Numbered from the stretch's first letter, positions 34,360 through 43,686 are shown. The stretch is 64,000 bases of DNA from Erysipelotrichaceae bacterium (GCA_017432885.1 JAFRIE010000014.1:124001-188000); one strand, 5' to 3'. Notes: generated by a model not told the origin, from the letters alone. Numbers and translations are program-made.

Positions 34360-34459
34360 ATGGCTTACAGAAATAAAAATGATCCTCCTCCATTGACCGG
34401 ATCAATGCCGGAAGCTCACTTTCAGCTGCTTTATTCACAGATACGGGCCGGTATCAGAA

Positions 34460-36004
34460 CTACCAGAAATTCTCCCGGCAGTATTCCGAATACTTCGAAA
34501 ACTCATCGTTCAGATAGTAATAGTCGTACTCTTCCTGTAGAGTCGTTTCCTGAGAGAAAAGATTCGTACCCAAACCCAGACGTTCTCCTTCAATTTCAAA
34601 GCCCATAGAGGCCAGGATGGTCGGGAAGAGATCCAATGTATTGAATTCTCTGTTTTTTATGTTTTCAGTAGAAACGCGGCTGTTAATGAAACAGTCATAA
34701 ACATATCTTCCGTCGTTTGAATTGATGTCGTTGTTTTTTCTGTCTTCGATCCGGTTGGAACCGGCCAAATTGCTGGAGATCAGGGTGGCATCCATGGTCG
34801 GATGATCGCCAACGATCACGATCGTCGTATTCTCATAAAAATCCTGTTCCTTGAGCCATTCTACAAATTCAAAGATCTGTCTGTCAGCACAGGAAACAAC
34901 ATTTGCATACTGATTATCATATTCGTTTCGGCAAAGATCGCAGACATATCCACCAATGTGGTGAGTATCGACCGTCAGCATCACGAAGCAGAAAGGATCT
35001 TCCTCGTGAGACAAGGTGTTCAGCTCGTCTTTGGCGATCTTATACAGTAGTTCATCATCAAAACCCCACCAGACGTATTCATCGGTATACCCTTTCTCCA
35101 CTGCAGTGTAATAGTCAAAAATCGTAAAATCGCCATGGGTCTTGTAGAAGGAACTTCTACCGGCAAATGTCGCATCGGAACCGCACAGGAATTCCAGATT
35201 ATAGTTCTTTTCTTTCAGGATATCTCCCAGGGTCGGGACCTTGCTGGCGAAAGCCAGATCAGTTCCCATCTGGTTGCCGTCGATCGGGAACATGAAAGGC
35301 AATCCGCTCTCGCTGGCGAATAAGGCTCCCATTGTCCAGGTCGTTCCGGATGGTGAATTGAATCCTCCTATTCCTTCGGTTGCGGAGAAGTTGATGTTGT
35401 TTTCAGCCAGATTCCTTAAATTCGGCAGCAGTTCATAATCCATTCCGCCTCCGTCTTCTTTTGACATAAAAGTCGTTTCTATGCTTTCCAGATAGATCAG
35501 AATCAGATTGTTGGTATTCTCTCCCTGTATTTCCACATCATTCGGATTAACGTAGTATTCGTCGTAGATATATGTCGGCTGGCTTCTCTGTCTGATGTAG
35601 TCATCGTAGATCGAATAAGTCTTGTCGATCCTTCTAAGCGTAAAAAACATGATCAGAATACATAGGATCAAAAAACACCTGCCAAACAGCGTGATACCGT
35701 CGATGACATGTTTCTTCTTGTTTTTTCTACCGAACTCGATTTTGAAAGAGATCTTGTTCCGATTGAATAAAATGATCAAAAAGACAGGAATAACGACAGC
35801 CAGAATGATAAACGGAATCATATTCTTCACGGCATGCGTGATGACATCTTTGGATGTTCCGGTCTTCTCGCGAAAAAACGTATAGATATATGCCGTAATG
35901 TCGACATTGATATACTTATTCAGATAAGAAAAAAGACCTACCAGTATGGTGTCTATGAAAAACAGTACTCCGCCAAGATACAACAACCGATTATTTTTCA
36001 TCAT
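34460..36004 (-). CDS. LTA-synthase-like membrane sulfatase-fold phosphotransferase
   Basis: This 514-residue protein has three clear N-terminal helices (about 10-130), fewer than the five of classical LtaS. An extracellular alkaline-phosphatase/sulfatase domain follows: NNLILIYLESIETTF (metal-binding Glu), FNSPSGTTWT (catalytic Thr region), CGSDATFAGRSSF, LTVDTHH and VIVGDHPTM with metal-binding Asp-His. LtaS/MdoB-type enzymes transfer phosphoglycerol from phosphatidylglycerol to glycans. A role in decorating the glycan made here with phosphoglycerol is likely. The gene overlaps the small membrane protein upstream by 14 bases. Confidence 0.92.
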   Translation of the reverse strand: MMKNNRLLYLGGVLFFIDTILVGLFSYLNKYINVDITAYIYTFFREKTGTSKDVITHAVKNMIPFIILAVVIPVFLIILFNRNKISFKIEFGRKNKKKHVIDGITLFGRCFLILCILIMFFTLRRIDKTYSIYDDYIRQRSQPTYIYDEYYVNPNDVEIQGENTNNLILIYLESIETTFMSKEDGGGMDYELLPNLRNLAENNINFSATEGIGGFNSPSGTTWTMGALFASESGLPFMFPIDGNQMGTDLAFASKVPTLGDILKEKNYNLEFLCGSDATFAGRSSFYKTHGDFTIFDYYTAVEKGYTDEYVWWGFDDELLYKIAKDELNTLSHEEDPFCFVMLTVDTHHIGGYVCDLCRNEYDNQYANVVSCADRQIFEFVEWLKEQDFYENTTIVIVGDHPTMDATLISSNLAGSNRIEDRKNNDINSNDGRYVYDCFINSRVSTENIKNREFNTLDLFPTILASMGFEIEGERLGLGTNLFSQETTLQEEYDYYYLNDEFSKYSEYCRENFW

Positions 36005-36326
36005 TTGCCTTTATTACGATATTAAAATCAAATCTTGTAACCAGCAGTTTGATGACGACCGGAACGAGAATAGAAACAAAAATGGCGATAAAAGTATAAG
36101 GAACCGTGTTCATATCGATTCTGGAATGCAGAATCAGATTAAACAGATGGGCGATTACTTTGGAAGCTGCGAAAACGACAGCCGTATAGAAAAAATAAAA
36201 AATGATATTCCGGAAACTAAAAACAAGCGGCCTATCATTGATCTTGCTGTCGATCAGCAGCGATATTGCAGGAATCATGAATATATTAACGATCATCAGT
36301 ACGATATTTGTCATTTCAGCAGGCAT
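35991..36326 (-). CDS. Small three-helix membrane protein, partner of the LTA-synthase-like enzyme
   Basis: I choose ATG 36326 (111 residues), eight bases behind AGGAGG; the ATG at 36332 is too close to that site. Three hydrophobic segments are visible, with a short charged C-terminus (NDEK). I do not recognise the family; it is shorter than GtrA and lacks GtrA motifs. It has its own promoter and overlaps the start of the sulfatase-fold enzyme, so an accessory role for that enzyme is likely but unproven. Confidence 0.85.
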   Translation of the reverse strand: MPAEMTNIVLMIVNIFMIPAISLLIDSKINDRPLVFSFRNIIFYFFYTAVVFAASKVIAHLFNLILHSRIDMNTVPYTFIAIFVSILVPVVIKLLVTRFDFNIVIKANDEK

Positions 36327-36375
36327 CGTCATTTCCTCCTATGTTAAGGATCGCGGGTATCCAAAAAACACTATT

Positions 36376-36404
36376 ATTTTACCCTAGCGTCCACGCAAAA
36401 GCAA
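36376..36404 (-). promoter_or_regulatory. Promoter of the small membrane protein/LTA-synthase-like pair
   Basis: TTGCTT (36399-36404), 17 bases and TAAAAT (36376-36381) lie about 50 bases before the AGGAGG-led start at 36326. Confidence 0.55.
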
Positions 36405-36410
36405 ATTCCA

Positions 36411-36456
36411 TAAAAAGAACCGGAAGAACGGCGCAAAACCTCTGTTCCGGACCGGT
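36411..36456 (-). terminator. Terminator after the GDPD-like gene
   Basis: CCGGAACAGAGG and CCGTTCTTCCGG pair imperfectly (six base pairs, then two short helices) around a seven-base loop, followed on the minus strand by TTCTTTTT. It ends the rmlA-rmlC-GDPD unit. Confidence 0.6.
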
Positions 36457-36462
36457 AATCAT

Positions 36463-37377
36463 TTATTCTTTTTTAAAATCTTCAGGAAGAAGGTAATCTG
36501 TATAAAGCATATTGACACCCCGATCAAGCAGTTCCCGGGCTTCTTCCGGCTCGTTTACCGTATGGGCGGCAGTCCTGATTCCAAACTTGTTCCAGATATC
36601 GATACGTTCCTGTGTCGCATTCTCTGCCCACATGGTGATGAACCCGACGCCTGTCCTGGAACAGAATACCGCAAGGGTATCGGTTTGCCAGTCGGGATCC
36701 TTGTAGACCGTATAAATAACGGACTTGAAAGGATAGATATCCATCACATAGCCGAGCATCTTTTCATGATAGATCTGCGGTATGACACGGTCCAGTACTT
36801 CCGGATGGCTGATCTCCATAGCGTAGCTTACCAGTTGGGTAAACTGCAGCCTGATCCTGTATTCATCCGTGTACTTGTTGTCGGTGATAATGTAGATGTC
36901 CGGGTATGCGACCATCAGTTCGATGATGTCTTTTCCATCCAGGGTATCCATGTTGCCGCAGACCGGTATGGACTTGAAGTTCTCCAAACTGTATTCAATA
37001 TCATCCCCGCTTTGGGAGATCTCCCGCCAGTTCTTTTCGCGGTGGCTGCAGATCAGATAGTAGTCTGTGCTTAGATCAAAATCTACCTCAAATACCCGAT
37101 AACCCAGATCGTAATTGTATTCGAAAGCCTGCAGGGCATTAGTATAGGTATTTCCCTCGTAAGCACCCATGGCATGCGCAACAAGCACATTCTCTTCCGC
37201 CCAGGAATAATCGAAGTCATAATGTCGGCCGTTCTCTTCGATCCTATCCAGATGATCTATGATGTAGATGTACTTTTCTTTAGCCATGAGAAATGCGCGA
37301 TATCCCGCATAGGCAAGTCCTGCCAGCAGCAGTACGATGACAGCGATGATCGCTATGTTTTTCTTTTTATTTTTCAT
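36463..37377 (-). CDS. Membrane-anchored divergent GDPD-like phosphodiesterase
   Basis: This 304-residue protein has one N-terminal membrane anchor, then a PLC-like TIM-barrel resembling glycerophosphodiester phosphodiesterases: VAHAMGAYEGNTYTNALQA, VFEVDFDLSTDY and CSHREKNW. The classical HRG is HAM and the HD pair is HR, so this belongs to a divergent subfamily; the Glu-Asp metal site (EVD) is kept. It faces outside the cell and may trim or modify phosphoglycerol-type substituents. It overlaps the end of rmlC by 11 bases. A relative lies at 61393-62229. Confidence 0.88.
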   Translation of the reverse strand: MKNKKKNIAIIAVIVLLLAGLAYAGYRAFLMAKEKYIYIIDHLDRIEENGRHYDFDYSWAEENVLVAHAMGAYEGNTYTNALQAFEYNYDLGYRVFEVDFDLSTDYYLICSHREKNWREISQSGDDIEYSLENFKSIPVCGNMDTLDGKDIIELMVAYPDIYIITDNKYTDEYRIRLQFTQLVSYAMEISHPEVLDRVIPQIYHEKMLGYVMDIYPFKSVIYTVYKDPDWQTDTLAVFCSRTGVGFITMWAENATQERIDIWNKFGIRTAAHTVNEPEEARELLDRGVNMLYTDYLLPEDFKKE

Positions 37378-37936
37378 ACACGAAATTCCCGTTGCACTCT
37401 TCTAAAGACGGTGCATCCTTGTCTTTCTGAGACAGCACAGGCTCTAATCCCTCTAAAAGGGTTCCCCAGTCGATGCCGATCGTCGGATCGTCATAGCGAA
37501 TGCCGCCTTCCGACTCCTTGTGATAGAGATTGTCACATTTATACTGAAATTCTGTATCATCCGTCAAAGTCAAAAAACCGTGGGCCATTCCTCTTGGCAG
37601 ATAAAACATTCTTTTGTTTTCGGCAGAAAGTTCACAGCTGACCCATTTGCCGTAGGTCGGTGAACCCTTGCGGATATCTACCGCAACGTCAATGACTTTC
37701 CCTTTGGTGCATCGAACCAGTTTTGCCTGAGAATATGGATTTCTCTGGTAATGAAGGCCTCTTAATGTACCCTTTACCGCGGAATAGGACATATTGTCCT
37801 GAACAAAAACGGTATCAATGCCCAGTTCATGAAACCTGGCCTGATTATAGGTTTCCATGAACCAGCCTCGATGGTCGCCGAAACAGTCTGATTCAATGAT
37901 ATAAACACCCTGAATCTCCGTATCAATGCGCTTCAT
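37367..37936 (-). CDS. rmlC: dTDP-4-dehydrorhamnose 3,5-epimerase
   Basis: This 189-residue cupin has DCFGDHRGWFMETYN, FVQDNMSYS, LRGLHYQRNPYSQAKLVRC with the catalytic His, DVAVDIRKGSPTYG and FLTLTDDTEFQYKC with the catalytic Tyr. It epimerises dTDP-4-keto-6-deoxyglucose at C3 and C5. One base separates it from rmlA. The length is normal for the family. Confidence 0.97.
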   Translation of the reverse strand: MKRIDTEIQGVYIIESDCFGDHRGWFMETYNQARFHELGIDTVFVQDNMSYSAVKGTLRGLHYQRNPYSQAKLVRCTKGKVIDVAVDIRKGSPTYGKWVSCELSAENKRMFYLPRGMAHGFLTLTDDTEFQYKCDNLYHKESEGGIRYDDPTIGIDWGTLLEGLEPVLSQKDKDAPSLEECNGNFVYEK

Positions 37937-37937
37937 A

Positions 37938-38822
37938 TCAGTCAGCTCTTCCTTCCGCTACCGCTTTAAGATGGGCACCGTAAGGTGATTTCCCATACCG
38001 GGCAGCGCTGTTTAACAGTTCATTCTTATTGATCCAGCCGCTCTTAAAAGCGATCTCTTCCGGAGCGGATATTACGATATTCTGCCGCTTGGAAATGATT
38101 TGGACATAGTTGGCGGCTTCTACCAGCGAATCCATCGTTCCGGTATCCAGCCAGGCAAATCCCCTGCCCAAAAGCTGAACATCCAGTCTTTCTTGTTTCA
38201 GATACATGTCATTCAGCGTGGTGATTTCCAGTTCGCCGCGGGCAGATGGCTTAACTTCTTTCGCCATACCGGAAACTCCCTGCGGATAGAAGTAGAGTCC
38301 GGTAATGCAGTAATTGGATTTCGGATGTTCCGGTTTTTCCTCCACGGAAAGGACTTTACCGTTCGCATCAAATTCAACGATCCCGAATCTTTCCGGATCG
38401 TTGACATGATAGCCGAAGATCGTAGCTCTGTTTCTCTTTTCCGCATCTTCCCTGGCCTGTCGAAGAATATGTGAGAAAGCGTTGCCGTAGAAGATATTGT
38501 CACCCAGAACCATGGCGCAGGCTTCATCGCCGATGAATTCCTCACCCAGGATAAATGCCTGAGCCAGACCGTCCGGAGAAGGCTGTACACAGTAGGACAG
38601 ATGGACCCCGAATTGGGAACCGTCACCCAGAAGTTCTTTAAAACGCGGTGTATCGGTCGGCGTAGAAATGATCAGGATATCTCTGATTCCCGCCAGCATC
38701 AGTGTGCTTAACGGATAATAAACCATTGGCTTATCGTATACCGGCAACAACTGTTTGGATGTTACCATCGTCAGAGGATATAGTCTGGTACCGGCTCCAC
38801 CGGCTAATATGATACCTTTCAT
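37938..38822 (-). CDS. rmlA: Glucose-1-phosphate thymidylyltransferase
   Basis: This 294-residue nucleotidyltransferase starts [18 protein letters not shown], with [49 protein letters not shown] and GFAWLDTGT, all typical of RmlA. It makes dTDP-glucose, the entry point of the rhamnose and 3-amino-sugar routes. An extended -10 promoter and AAAGGAG precede it, so rmlA-rmlC-GDPD can be transcribed apart from upstream genes. Confidence 0.97.
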   Translation of the reverse strand: MKGIILAGGAGTRLYPLTMVTSKQLLPVYDKPMVYYPLSTLMLAGIRDILIISTPTDTPRFKELLGDGSQFGVHLSYCVQPSPDGLAQAFILGEEFIGDEACAMVLGDNIFYGNAFSHILRQAREDAEKRNRATIFGYHVNDPERFGIVEFDANGKVLSVEEKPEHPKSNYCITGLYFYPQGVSGMAKEVKPSARGELEITTLNDMYLKQERLDVQLLGRGFAWLDTGTMDSLVEAANYVQIISKRQNIVISAPEEIAFKSGWINKNELLNSAARYGKSPYGAHLKAVAEGRAD

Positions 38823-38845
38823 ATGCTGCTCCTTTTATCGTTCTA

Positions 38846-38854
38846 ATTATATCA
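38846..38854 (-). promoter_or_regulatory. Extended -10 promoter of rmlA
   Basis: TGATATAAT (extended -10 form TGnTATAAT) lies in the short gap before rmlA, followed by AAAGGAG and the start codon. No good -35 box is visible. Confidence 0.5.
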
Positions 38855-39721
38855 TTTGTTTAAATGGCTATTGTATTGAAAGAAACGGTTCCTATAAGCG
38901 TGTAGTCTGCAGACATCGTAGGCTGTTTTACTTTTCCAGGCTACATAGTTAAAGCTAAGCTGATCTCTTCTGCTTTCGTTCTTGATTTCGTTCCACCAGT
39001 TCAGATCAAACGCTTCTGTCTTGTCCGTATGTCTTCGATATAGAACATTCGTCATGACCAGACCGTTGTTTTCCGGATATCCTTCTTTCCGGTAACGATC
39101 CATCTGTCTGTTGATGACAGTATCATCGTCCTTTTTCATGGCAATACATTCAGCGGCTTCCTGATAGATGCAGATCCTTTCCGGATGAATAAAAGTCAGG
39201 ATCTGTGTGTCTTCCAGAAAGAGTTCGATAAAGTCGGAAACACTCTTGCAGATCTGCAGATTGGCATCCATCCAGATACTGTGCTTATAATCTTTCAGGA
39301 ACAGATGCGGATGGGTCTTGATGTATCTGGCCTTTCGGATCGGATCCAGATCCTTCAGTTCCGGATATGCGTCTTCATTTATAGAAACGACTTTCCAGAA
39401 ATCGGAATAAAGTTTTTCATTATCGGTAAAACAGAAATAGTCACAGAGATCTGTTTCAGCACACAGAGGATCGTTCAGAGTGTCATAATCGCCGATGATG
39501 GCAGTATATACAGCCAGCCTTTCGTTTTCGTTGACGATCCCTCTTTTTTTCATATTCAGAAGCATTTGTGTAAGTACATCGACCTCATTGTTTTTCTGAT
39601 CCTGAAGCTCATTCAGTTTTCGTTCCAGCTTCAGCTGAAAGTCAATAATATTGTCCGTCCGGTTAAACAGACTGCCGATCAGCGGAATATGACTGACCAG
39701 ATTTTTCTTTTTACTATCCAT
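38852..39721 (-). CDS. TOD1/MUCI70-like (DUF616) glycosyltransferase-like protein
   Basis: This 289-residue protein has a short helical N-terminus and then the DUF616-type core: AVYTAIIGDYDTLNDP, DYFCFTDNE, RKARYIKTHPHLFLKDY and SIWMDANLQI with an acidic metal-site candidate. DUF616 proteins are thought to be glycosyltransferases acting on a glycan core. Its place between rmlA and a GT4 gene supports a role in assembling the glycan of this locus. The sugar and acceptor are unknown. Confidence 0.85.
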   Translation of the reverse strand: MDSKKKNLVSHIPLIGSLFNRTDNIIDFQLKLERKLNELQDQKNNEVDVLTQMLLNMKKRGIVNENERLAVYTAIIGDYDTLNDPLCAETDLCDYFCFTDNEKLYSDFWKVVSINEDAYPELKDLDPIRKARYIKTHPHLFLKDYKHSIWMDANLQICKSVSDFIELFLEDTQILTFIHPERICIYQEAAECIAMKKDDDTVINRQMDRYRKEGYPENNGLVMTNVLYRRHTDKTEAFDLNWWNEIKNESRRDQLSFNYVAWKSKTAYDVCRLHAYRNRFFQYNSHLNK

Positions 39722-39736
39722 ATTGCACCATCACCT

Positions 39737-40924
39737 TCATTTATTATTCGTCAGATCAGAAAGATTTACCATGGTATTCTCTTTGTTGTTTCTGCCGCTA
39801 ACGATCTTCCATAGCTTATACACCATCCAGAACGGCAGTTTCCATTTCTGTTCCTTCACTTTATACACAACTTTGGCAAAGAAACACATGATCTTGAATT
39901 TCCATAAGCCGCGGATCTCTTCGGCTGTTTTCATTTCATATGCGTAAGTGATCTTGTCAAAATAGTCTCTGGAGAGGGTTTCTAACGAATAAACCGTATT
40001 CGCTTCCCGGATGCATTCGCGAGAAATCTTATCTCTTAGCTTTTCATCCTCAATCAGCAGACAGATCGCCTGATACCAGTCTTCGGTCGTGTTCTTTACC
40101 AGCAGACCGTTTTCACGGTTACGGATTCCGTAGACATAAGGTTTCAGATCCGAATAGATTCCGGCAATGCCGAAAGAAGCGTATTCCACGTATTTATTGA
40201 AGTATTTGCAAGCATGAAAAGGCGTATCCGGCATCGGTGCCAGTCCAATGTCCCAGTTTGCTTCCTGTACGATTTCCGTATATTTCTTGTAGCTGTCCTG
40301 GTAAGGAATGTATTTCAGATCATAATCATCCACGATCTTCGGCCTGGCTCCCATGAATTCAATACTGACTTTATCGCCGTATTTTTCCATAACCTTGATC
40401 AGGCATTCTTCCAGGATATGGTTGATATCCTGTGTCCTGTCGATCGATCCGGCAAAGCCGATACGGACTTTATCGTTTTTCTGTTTCTTCGAAATGGCAC
40501 TTAAGGATGGTTCATTCAGCAGGAAACTGTTCTGAAAACCTTTCCCGTACTTTTCCAGAAGAACTCTCGATGGCGTCATGAAAGTATTGCACAGTTCCAT
40601 GATCTTCAGGATATTGTTATGAATATTCTCCTGATGATAATACTTTGCGCTGCTAACATAATCCGGCAGGTTTAAAAGATCGTCATCCAGCACATAGACC
40701 ATGTGTTTCTTTCCGGCACAAAGCTTTGCCGTATATGCTTCAAGGTCACTCTCACTACGAACAAAAACGATGATATCGGCCCAGGAAAGATCTCTGGTAT
40801 TGATCCTGGCGGCCATCAAAAAACGATATTCGATCTTGCCGGCTTCCATCAGATACTGAAGCTGGGTATGACCGCATAACAGGACGGAAGGAATCAGCGA
40901 GTGAGATATGATCAGTACTTTCAT
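39737..40924 (-). CDS. GT-B glycosyltransferase (GT4-like)
   Basis: This 395-residue cytoplasmic protein has two Rossmann-like halves. The C-terminal half contains RIGFAGSIDRTQDI and a nucleotide-sugar site region KYFNKYVEYASFGIAGIYSD. The N-terminal half begins MKVLIISHSLIPSVLLCGHT. It should transfer a sugar to the growing lipid-linked chain. The start overlaps the ABC ATPase stop by four bases, so it is cotranslated with the exporter. Confidence 0.9.
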   Translation of the reverse strand: MKVLIISHSLIPSVLLCGHTQLQYLMEAGKIEYRFLMAARINTRDLSWADIIVFVRSESDLEAYTAKLCAGKKHMVYVLDDDLLNLPDYVSSAKYYHQENIHNNILKIMELCNTFMTPSRVLLEKYGKGFQNSFLLNEPSLSAISKKQKNDKVRIGFAGSIDRTQDINHILEECLIKVMEKYGDKVSIEFMGARPKIVDDYDLKYIPYQDSYKKYTEIVQEANWDIGLAPMPDTPFHACKYFNKYVEYASFGIAGIYSDLKPYVYGIRNRENGLLVKNTTEDWYQAICLLIEDEKLRDKISRECIREANTVYSLETLSRDYFDKITYAYEMKTAEEIRGLWKFKIMCFFAKVVYKVKEQKWKLPFWMVYKLWKIVSGRNNKENTMVNLSDLTNNK

Positions 40925-41670
40925 TTCTTCTTAATGCTCTGTTTCTCTCTATAAGCCTTGCAAACCTCTTTGGCAGGCCCGTTCATGACGACTTTTCCTC
41001 TTTCCAGCCAGATCACTACATCGCACATTTCTTCAATCTTTTCCAGATTATGAGAAACAAACAGTACGGTAGCTCCCCCGGACATCAGTTCTTTCATCCT
41101 GTTCAGGCTCTTTTCCTGGAACGCTGCATCGCCTACCGAAAGGATCTCATCGACGATCAGAATCTCCGGGTTGACGACAGAAGCGATCGAAAAAGCCAGT
41201 CTTGCCATCATGCCGGAAGAATAGTTGCGGATCGGCATGTCAATGAATTCCCTGATTTCGGCAAAATCGACGATTTCCTCGTATTTGGATTCCAGATACT
41301 CTTTTGAATAGCCGAGGATGGCGCCATTCAGATAGATATTCTCTTTACCGGTCAGTTCCAGATCAAAACCGGCACCCAGTTCCAGCATCGGCACGATGTT
41401 GCCTCTGGTGACGATCGTTCCTTCTGTCGGTTTTAAAATACCGGAAATAAGTTTCAAAGTCGTAGACTTGCCGGCACCGTTCCGTCCGATCAGACCCAGG
41501 GTCTTTCCTTTTTCCAAGGAAAAGGAGACGTGGTCCAGGGCAAGGAATTCGTTGTATTTCAGTTTTCCGCTTAAGGCTGTCGTAAAAATCTCTTTCAAAG
41601 AGTTGATCGGTTCATCGGACATCTTGAATTTCATCGTTACGTCTTTTACTTCAATCATCTTTTTTGTCAT
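40921..41670 (-). CDS. ABC transporter ATPase of polysaccharide export (Wzt/RgpD-like)
   Basis: This 249-residue ATPase has Walker A GLIGRNGAGKSTTLK, the signature YSSGMMARLAFS, Walker B ILIVDEILSVGD and the switch His in LFVSHN. It is short, without the C-terminal glycan-binding domain of some Wzt proteins. Together with the permease eight bases upstream it would export a lipid-linked polysaccharide, as RgpC/RgpD do for rhamnose-rich wall polymers. Confidence 0.95.
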   Translation of the reverse strand: MTKKMIEVKDVTMKFKMSDEPINSLKEIFTTALSGKLKYNEFLALDHVSFSLEKGKTLGLIGRNGAGKSTTLKLISGILKPTEGTIVTRGNIVPMLELGAGFDLELTGKENIYLNGAILGYSKEYLESKYEEIVDFAEIREFIDMPIRNYSSGMMARLAFSIASVVNPEILIVDEILSVGDAAFQEKSLNRMKELMSGGATVLFVSHNLEKIEEMCDVVIWLERGKVVMNGPAKEVCKAYREKQSIKKK

Positions 41671-41678
41671 AGATACTC

Positions 41679-43103
41679 CTAGAGATAAAGCGTAAACTTG
41701 TCCTGTGTCTTTTTAAATACAAACAGGCCTGCCAGCAATGAAACTACCGCAAAGATCAGACAGTAGATATAAGCCATCGGCTCCGGTGAGATGCCGTTGA
41801 TCAGGCATTTACGTAGATTGCCGATGAAATGATACAAAGGATTAAAACGGATGATAAACCGGTATTTTTCCGGAACGATCTCGGCCGGATAGAAGATCGG
41901 GGTCGCATATTGCCAGATCTGAATGAAAACGCCCCAGAGGAACTGAATGTCTCTGAAAAAGACCATGAATGCCGAAAGCAGCAATCCAAAGCCTAAAGAA
42001 AAGACGACCAGACAGGCAAGGAAATAGAACATCAGCAGGACCGACTTGTGTAGCGTCACGCCCAGAAGCAGGCTGACAAGCAGCAGTGGTACCAGCGATA
42101 TGCCTAGATTGATCGAAGAAGACATCGTCTTTGCCAGAGGAAAAATGTACTTCGGAATGTAGACTTTGTTGATGAGGCTGGCGTTTCCGGAAATGGAAGA
42201 CAGACACATGTCCGTCGTTTCTTTAAAGAAGTTGAAGCAGACGACACCGCTTAAAAGATATACCGGATAGTTCTTGGTATTGGCATTAAAGAAGGTCGAG
42301 AAAACCAGAAACTGTACGGTCATCGTCAGCAAAGGATTCAAGAAACTCCAGAAAATACCTAAAACTGATCTCTTGTATTTGGACTTGAAATCTCTGGATA
42401 CCAGTTGAGAAATCAGGAAACTGTACTGGAATACCGCCAGAATGGAACGGATCAGATAGTTTGCCCGGTTCTTTTTAACATAGTTGTTATAGGAATGAAA
42501 CAGTACGGCAGCCAGAAGAAGACCTGTACCGCCAGTAATGAACCAGTAATATCGGTTCGCATGGATAAGTTCTGTTCCGTCAACGGAGAAACAAAGCATG
42601 CCTTCACGCGGTTCTCCATTAATACTGAGACGGGAATCAGGCAGCACGTTTTCTTTACTCATCATGGCCGCTGCCGACTGATTCGCTTCCGCATTGCTGT
42701 AAAGCCTAAAGGTCAGTCGTCTGCCTTTCATGTCGTCGATCGGCTTTTCAGGAGTGAGTTCAACACTACCCTGTTCCGCAAGTTTCTCCAGATCGAGGAT
42801 CTGTCTGATCAGGACTCTTTCGCCATCCAGCAGGTCAACGATCAGATTGCCTTTTCCTTCCCGGTAAAACTTTGTAAAGACCAGTGAAACCGATTCGATC
42901 CTATCTACCGTATTAACGAATTCCTGCGTGACATCCATGCCTTTTACGATCTCATCCGTAACGGCATCCGCTTCCGACATAGTAATCTTTTCAATGGATT
43001 CCTTGTATTTCAGCTGTTCTCCCGCAAGAAAATAAAAAGCTACCGCCAGAACGGCATAGAGAAACAGAATAACGCTTAAAACTTTCTTAAGCTTTTTTTC
43101 CAT
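41679..43103 (-). CDS. ABC-2 polysaccharide permease (Wzm/RgpC-like) with N-terminal extracytoplasmic domain
   Basis: The C-terminal 260 residues of this 474-residue protein are a normal Wzm/TagG-type permease (SRDFKSKYKRSVLGIFWSFL, then six helices, with YPAEIVPEKYRFIIRFNPLY). In front sits an extra module absent from ordinary Wzm: a membrane anchor (about 7-27), a beta-rich domain of about 150 residues facing outside and a further helix (about 185-203). That module is clearly related to the whole of the next protein upstream (43106-43642): compare EADAVTDEIVKGM with EANAVTNEITNGL, and VFTKFY with VFTKLY. It may sense or bind the exported glycan; this is inferred. Confidence 0.93.
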   Translation of the reverse strand: MEKKLKKVLSVILFLYAVLAVAFYFLAGEQLKYKESIEKITMSEADAVTDEIVKGMDVTQEFVNTVDRIESVSLVFTKFYREGKGNLIVDLLDGERVLIRQILDLEKLAEQGSVELTPEKPIDDMKGRRLTFRLYSNAEANQSAAAMMSKENVLPDSRLSINGEPREGMLCFSVDGTELIHANRYYWFITGGTGLLLAAVLFHSYNNYVKKNRANYLIRSILAVFQYSFLISQLVSRDFKSKYKRSVLGIFWSFLNPLLTMTVQFLVFSTFFNANTKNYPVYLLSGVVCFNFFKETTDMCLSSISGNASLINKVYIPKYIFPLAKTMSSSINLGISLVPLLLVSLLLGVTLHKSVLLMFYFLACLVVFSLGFGLLLSAFMVFFRDIQFLWGVFIQIWQYATPIFYPAEIVPEKYRFIIRFNPLYHFIGNLRKCLINGISPEPMAYIYCLIFAVVSLLAGLFVFKKTQDKFTLYL

Positions 43104-43105
43104 CC

Positions 43106-43642
43106 TTACTGTTCCCCTGTAAGCGAGAAGCAGATCGTTCCCCTGACTTTCATCCTTCCGAATTTAATCAAGGAATCGTCCGTTTCCTGCATCATAAGTG
43201 CCACTCCTGTATCAGAAGCGGTCTCAGGATATACTCGAAGTGTCAGTTCTTTTCCCAGTACGCCTTCGATCGGTGTGTCCGCCTCGATAAACAGACGGTG
43301 CTGGTCTTCGATCTGAAGCACGTTCACGGTCTTCTTTAAAAGGGTCTTGTTTCCATCCAGCAGTTCGATTGACAGTTCGACATCATCCAGAACATAAAGT
43401 TTGGTAAAGACGATTGCCAGTTCCTTGATATGATCGGTATGATTGATGAATTTCTCTTCAACGACCAGACCGTTGGTGATCTCGTTTGTCACGGCATTTG
43501 CCTCAGGCATCTCTCTGTTTTCCGAAACCGTGACTGTCTCCCTTCTGACAAACAATTTATCCTTAAACATAAACAGTACAGCCGCTGCGATAAACAACGC
43601 ACATAAGCCGATCAGCAGCATTACTTTCTTGTCTTTTTTCAT
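43106..43642 (-). CDS. Membrane-anchored beta-domain protein, stand-alone paralogue of the permease N-terminal module
   Basis: This 178-residue protein has one N-terminal membrane helix (about 8-25) and an extracytoplasmic beta-rich domain. I know no named family for it. The domain aligns with residues about 40-180 of the ABC permease two bases downstream: LSIELLDGNK with LIVDLLDGER, PIEGVLGKELTLRVY with PIDDMKGRRLTFRLY, and GTICFSLTG with GMLCFSVDG. It probably works with the exporter at the outer membrane face, as a glycan-binding or regulatory subunit. Confidence 0.88.
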   Translation of the reverse strand: MKKDKKVMLLIGLCALFIAAAVLFMFKDKLFVRRETVTVSENREMPEANAVTNEITNGLVVEEKFINHTDHIKELAIVFTKLYVLDDVELSIELLDGNKTLLKKTVNVLQIEDQHRLFIEADTPIEGVLGKELTLRVYPETASDTGVALMMQETDDSLIKFGRMKVRGTICFSLTGEQ

Positions 43643-43686
43643 AATCTACTACCTTTCTTTTTTATAACTCTTCTATTCTAACATTT

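Noticed and set aside
34360..34608. Possible small plus-strand gene after the hairpin at 34333
   Set aside because: No ribosome site, it runs into the coding region of the LTA-synthase-like gene, and its composition is not protein-like.
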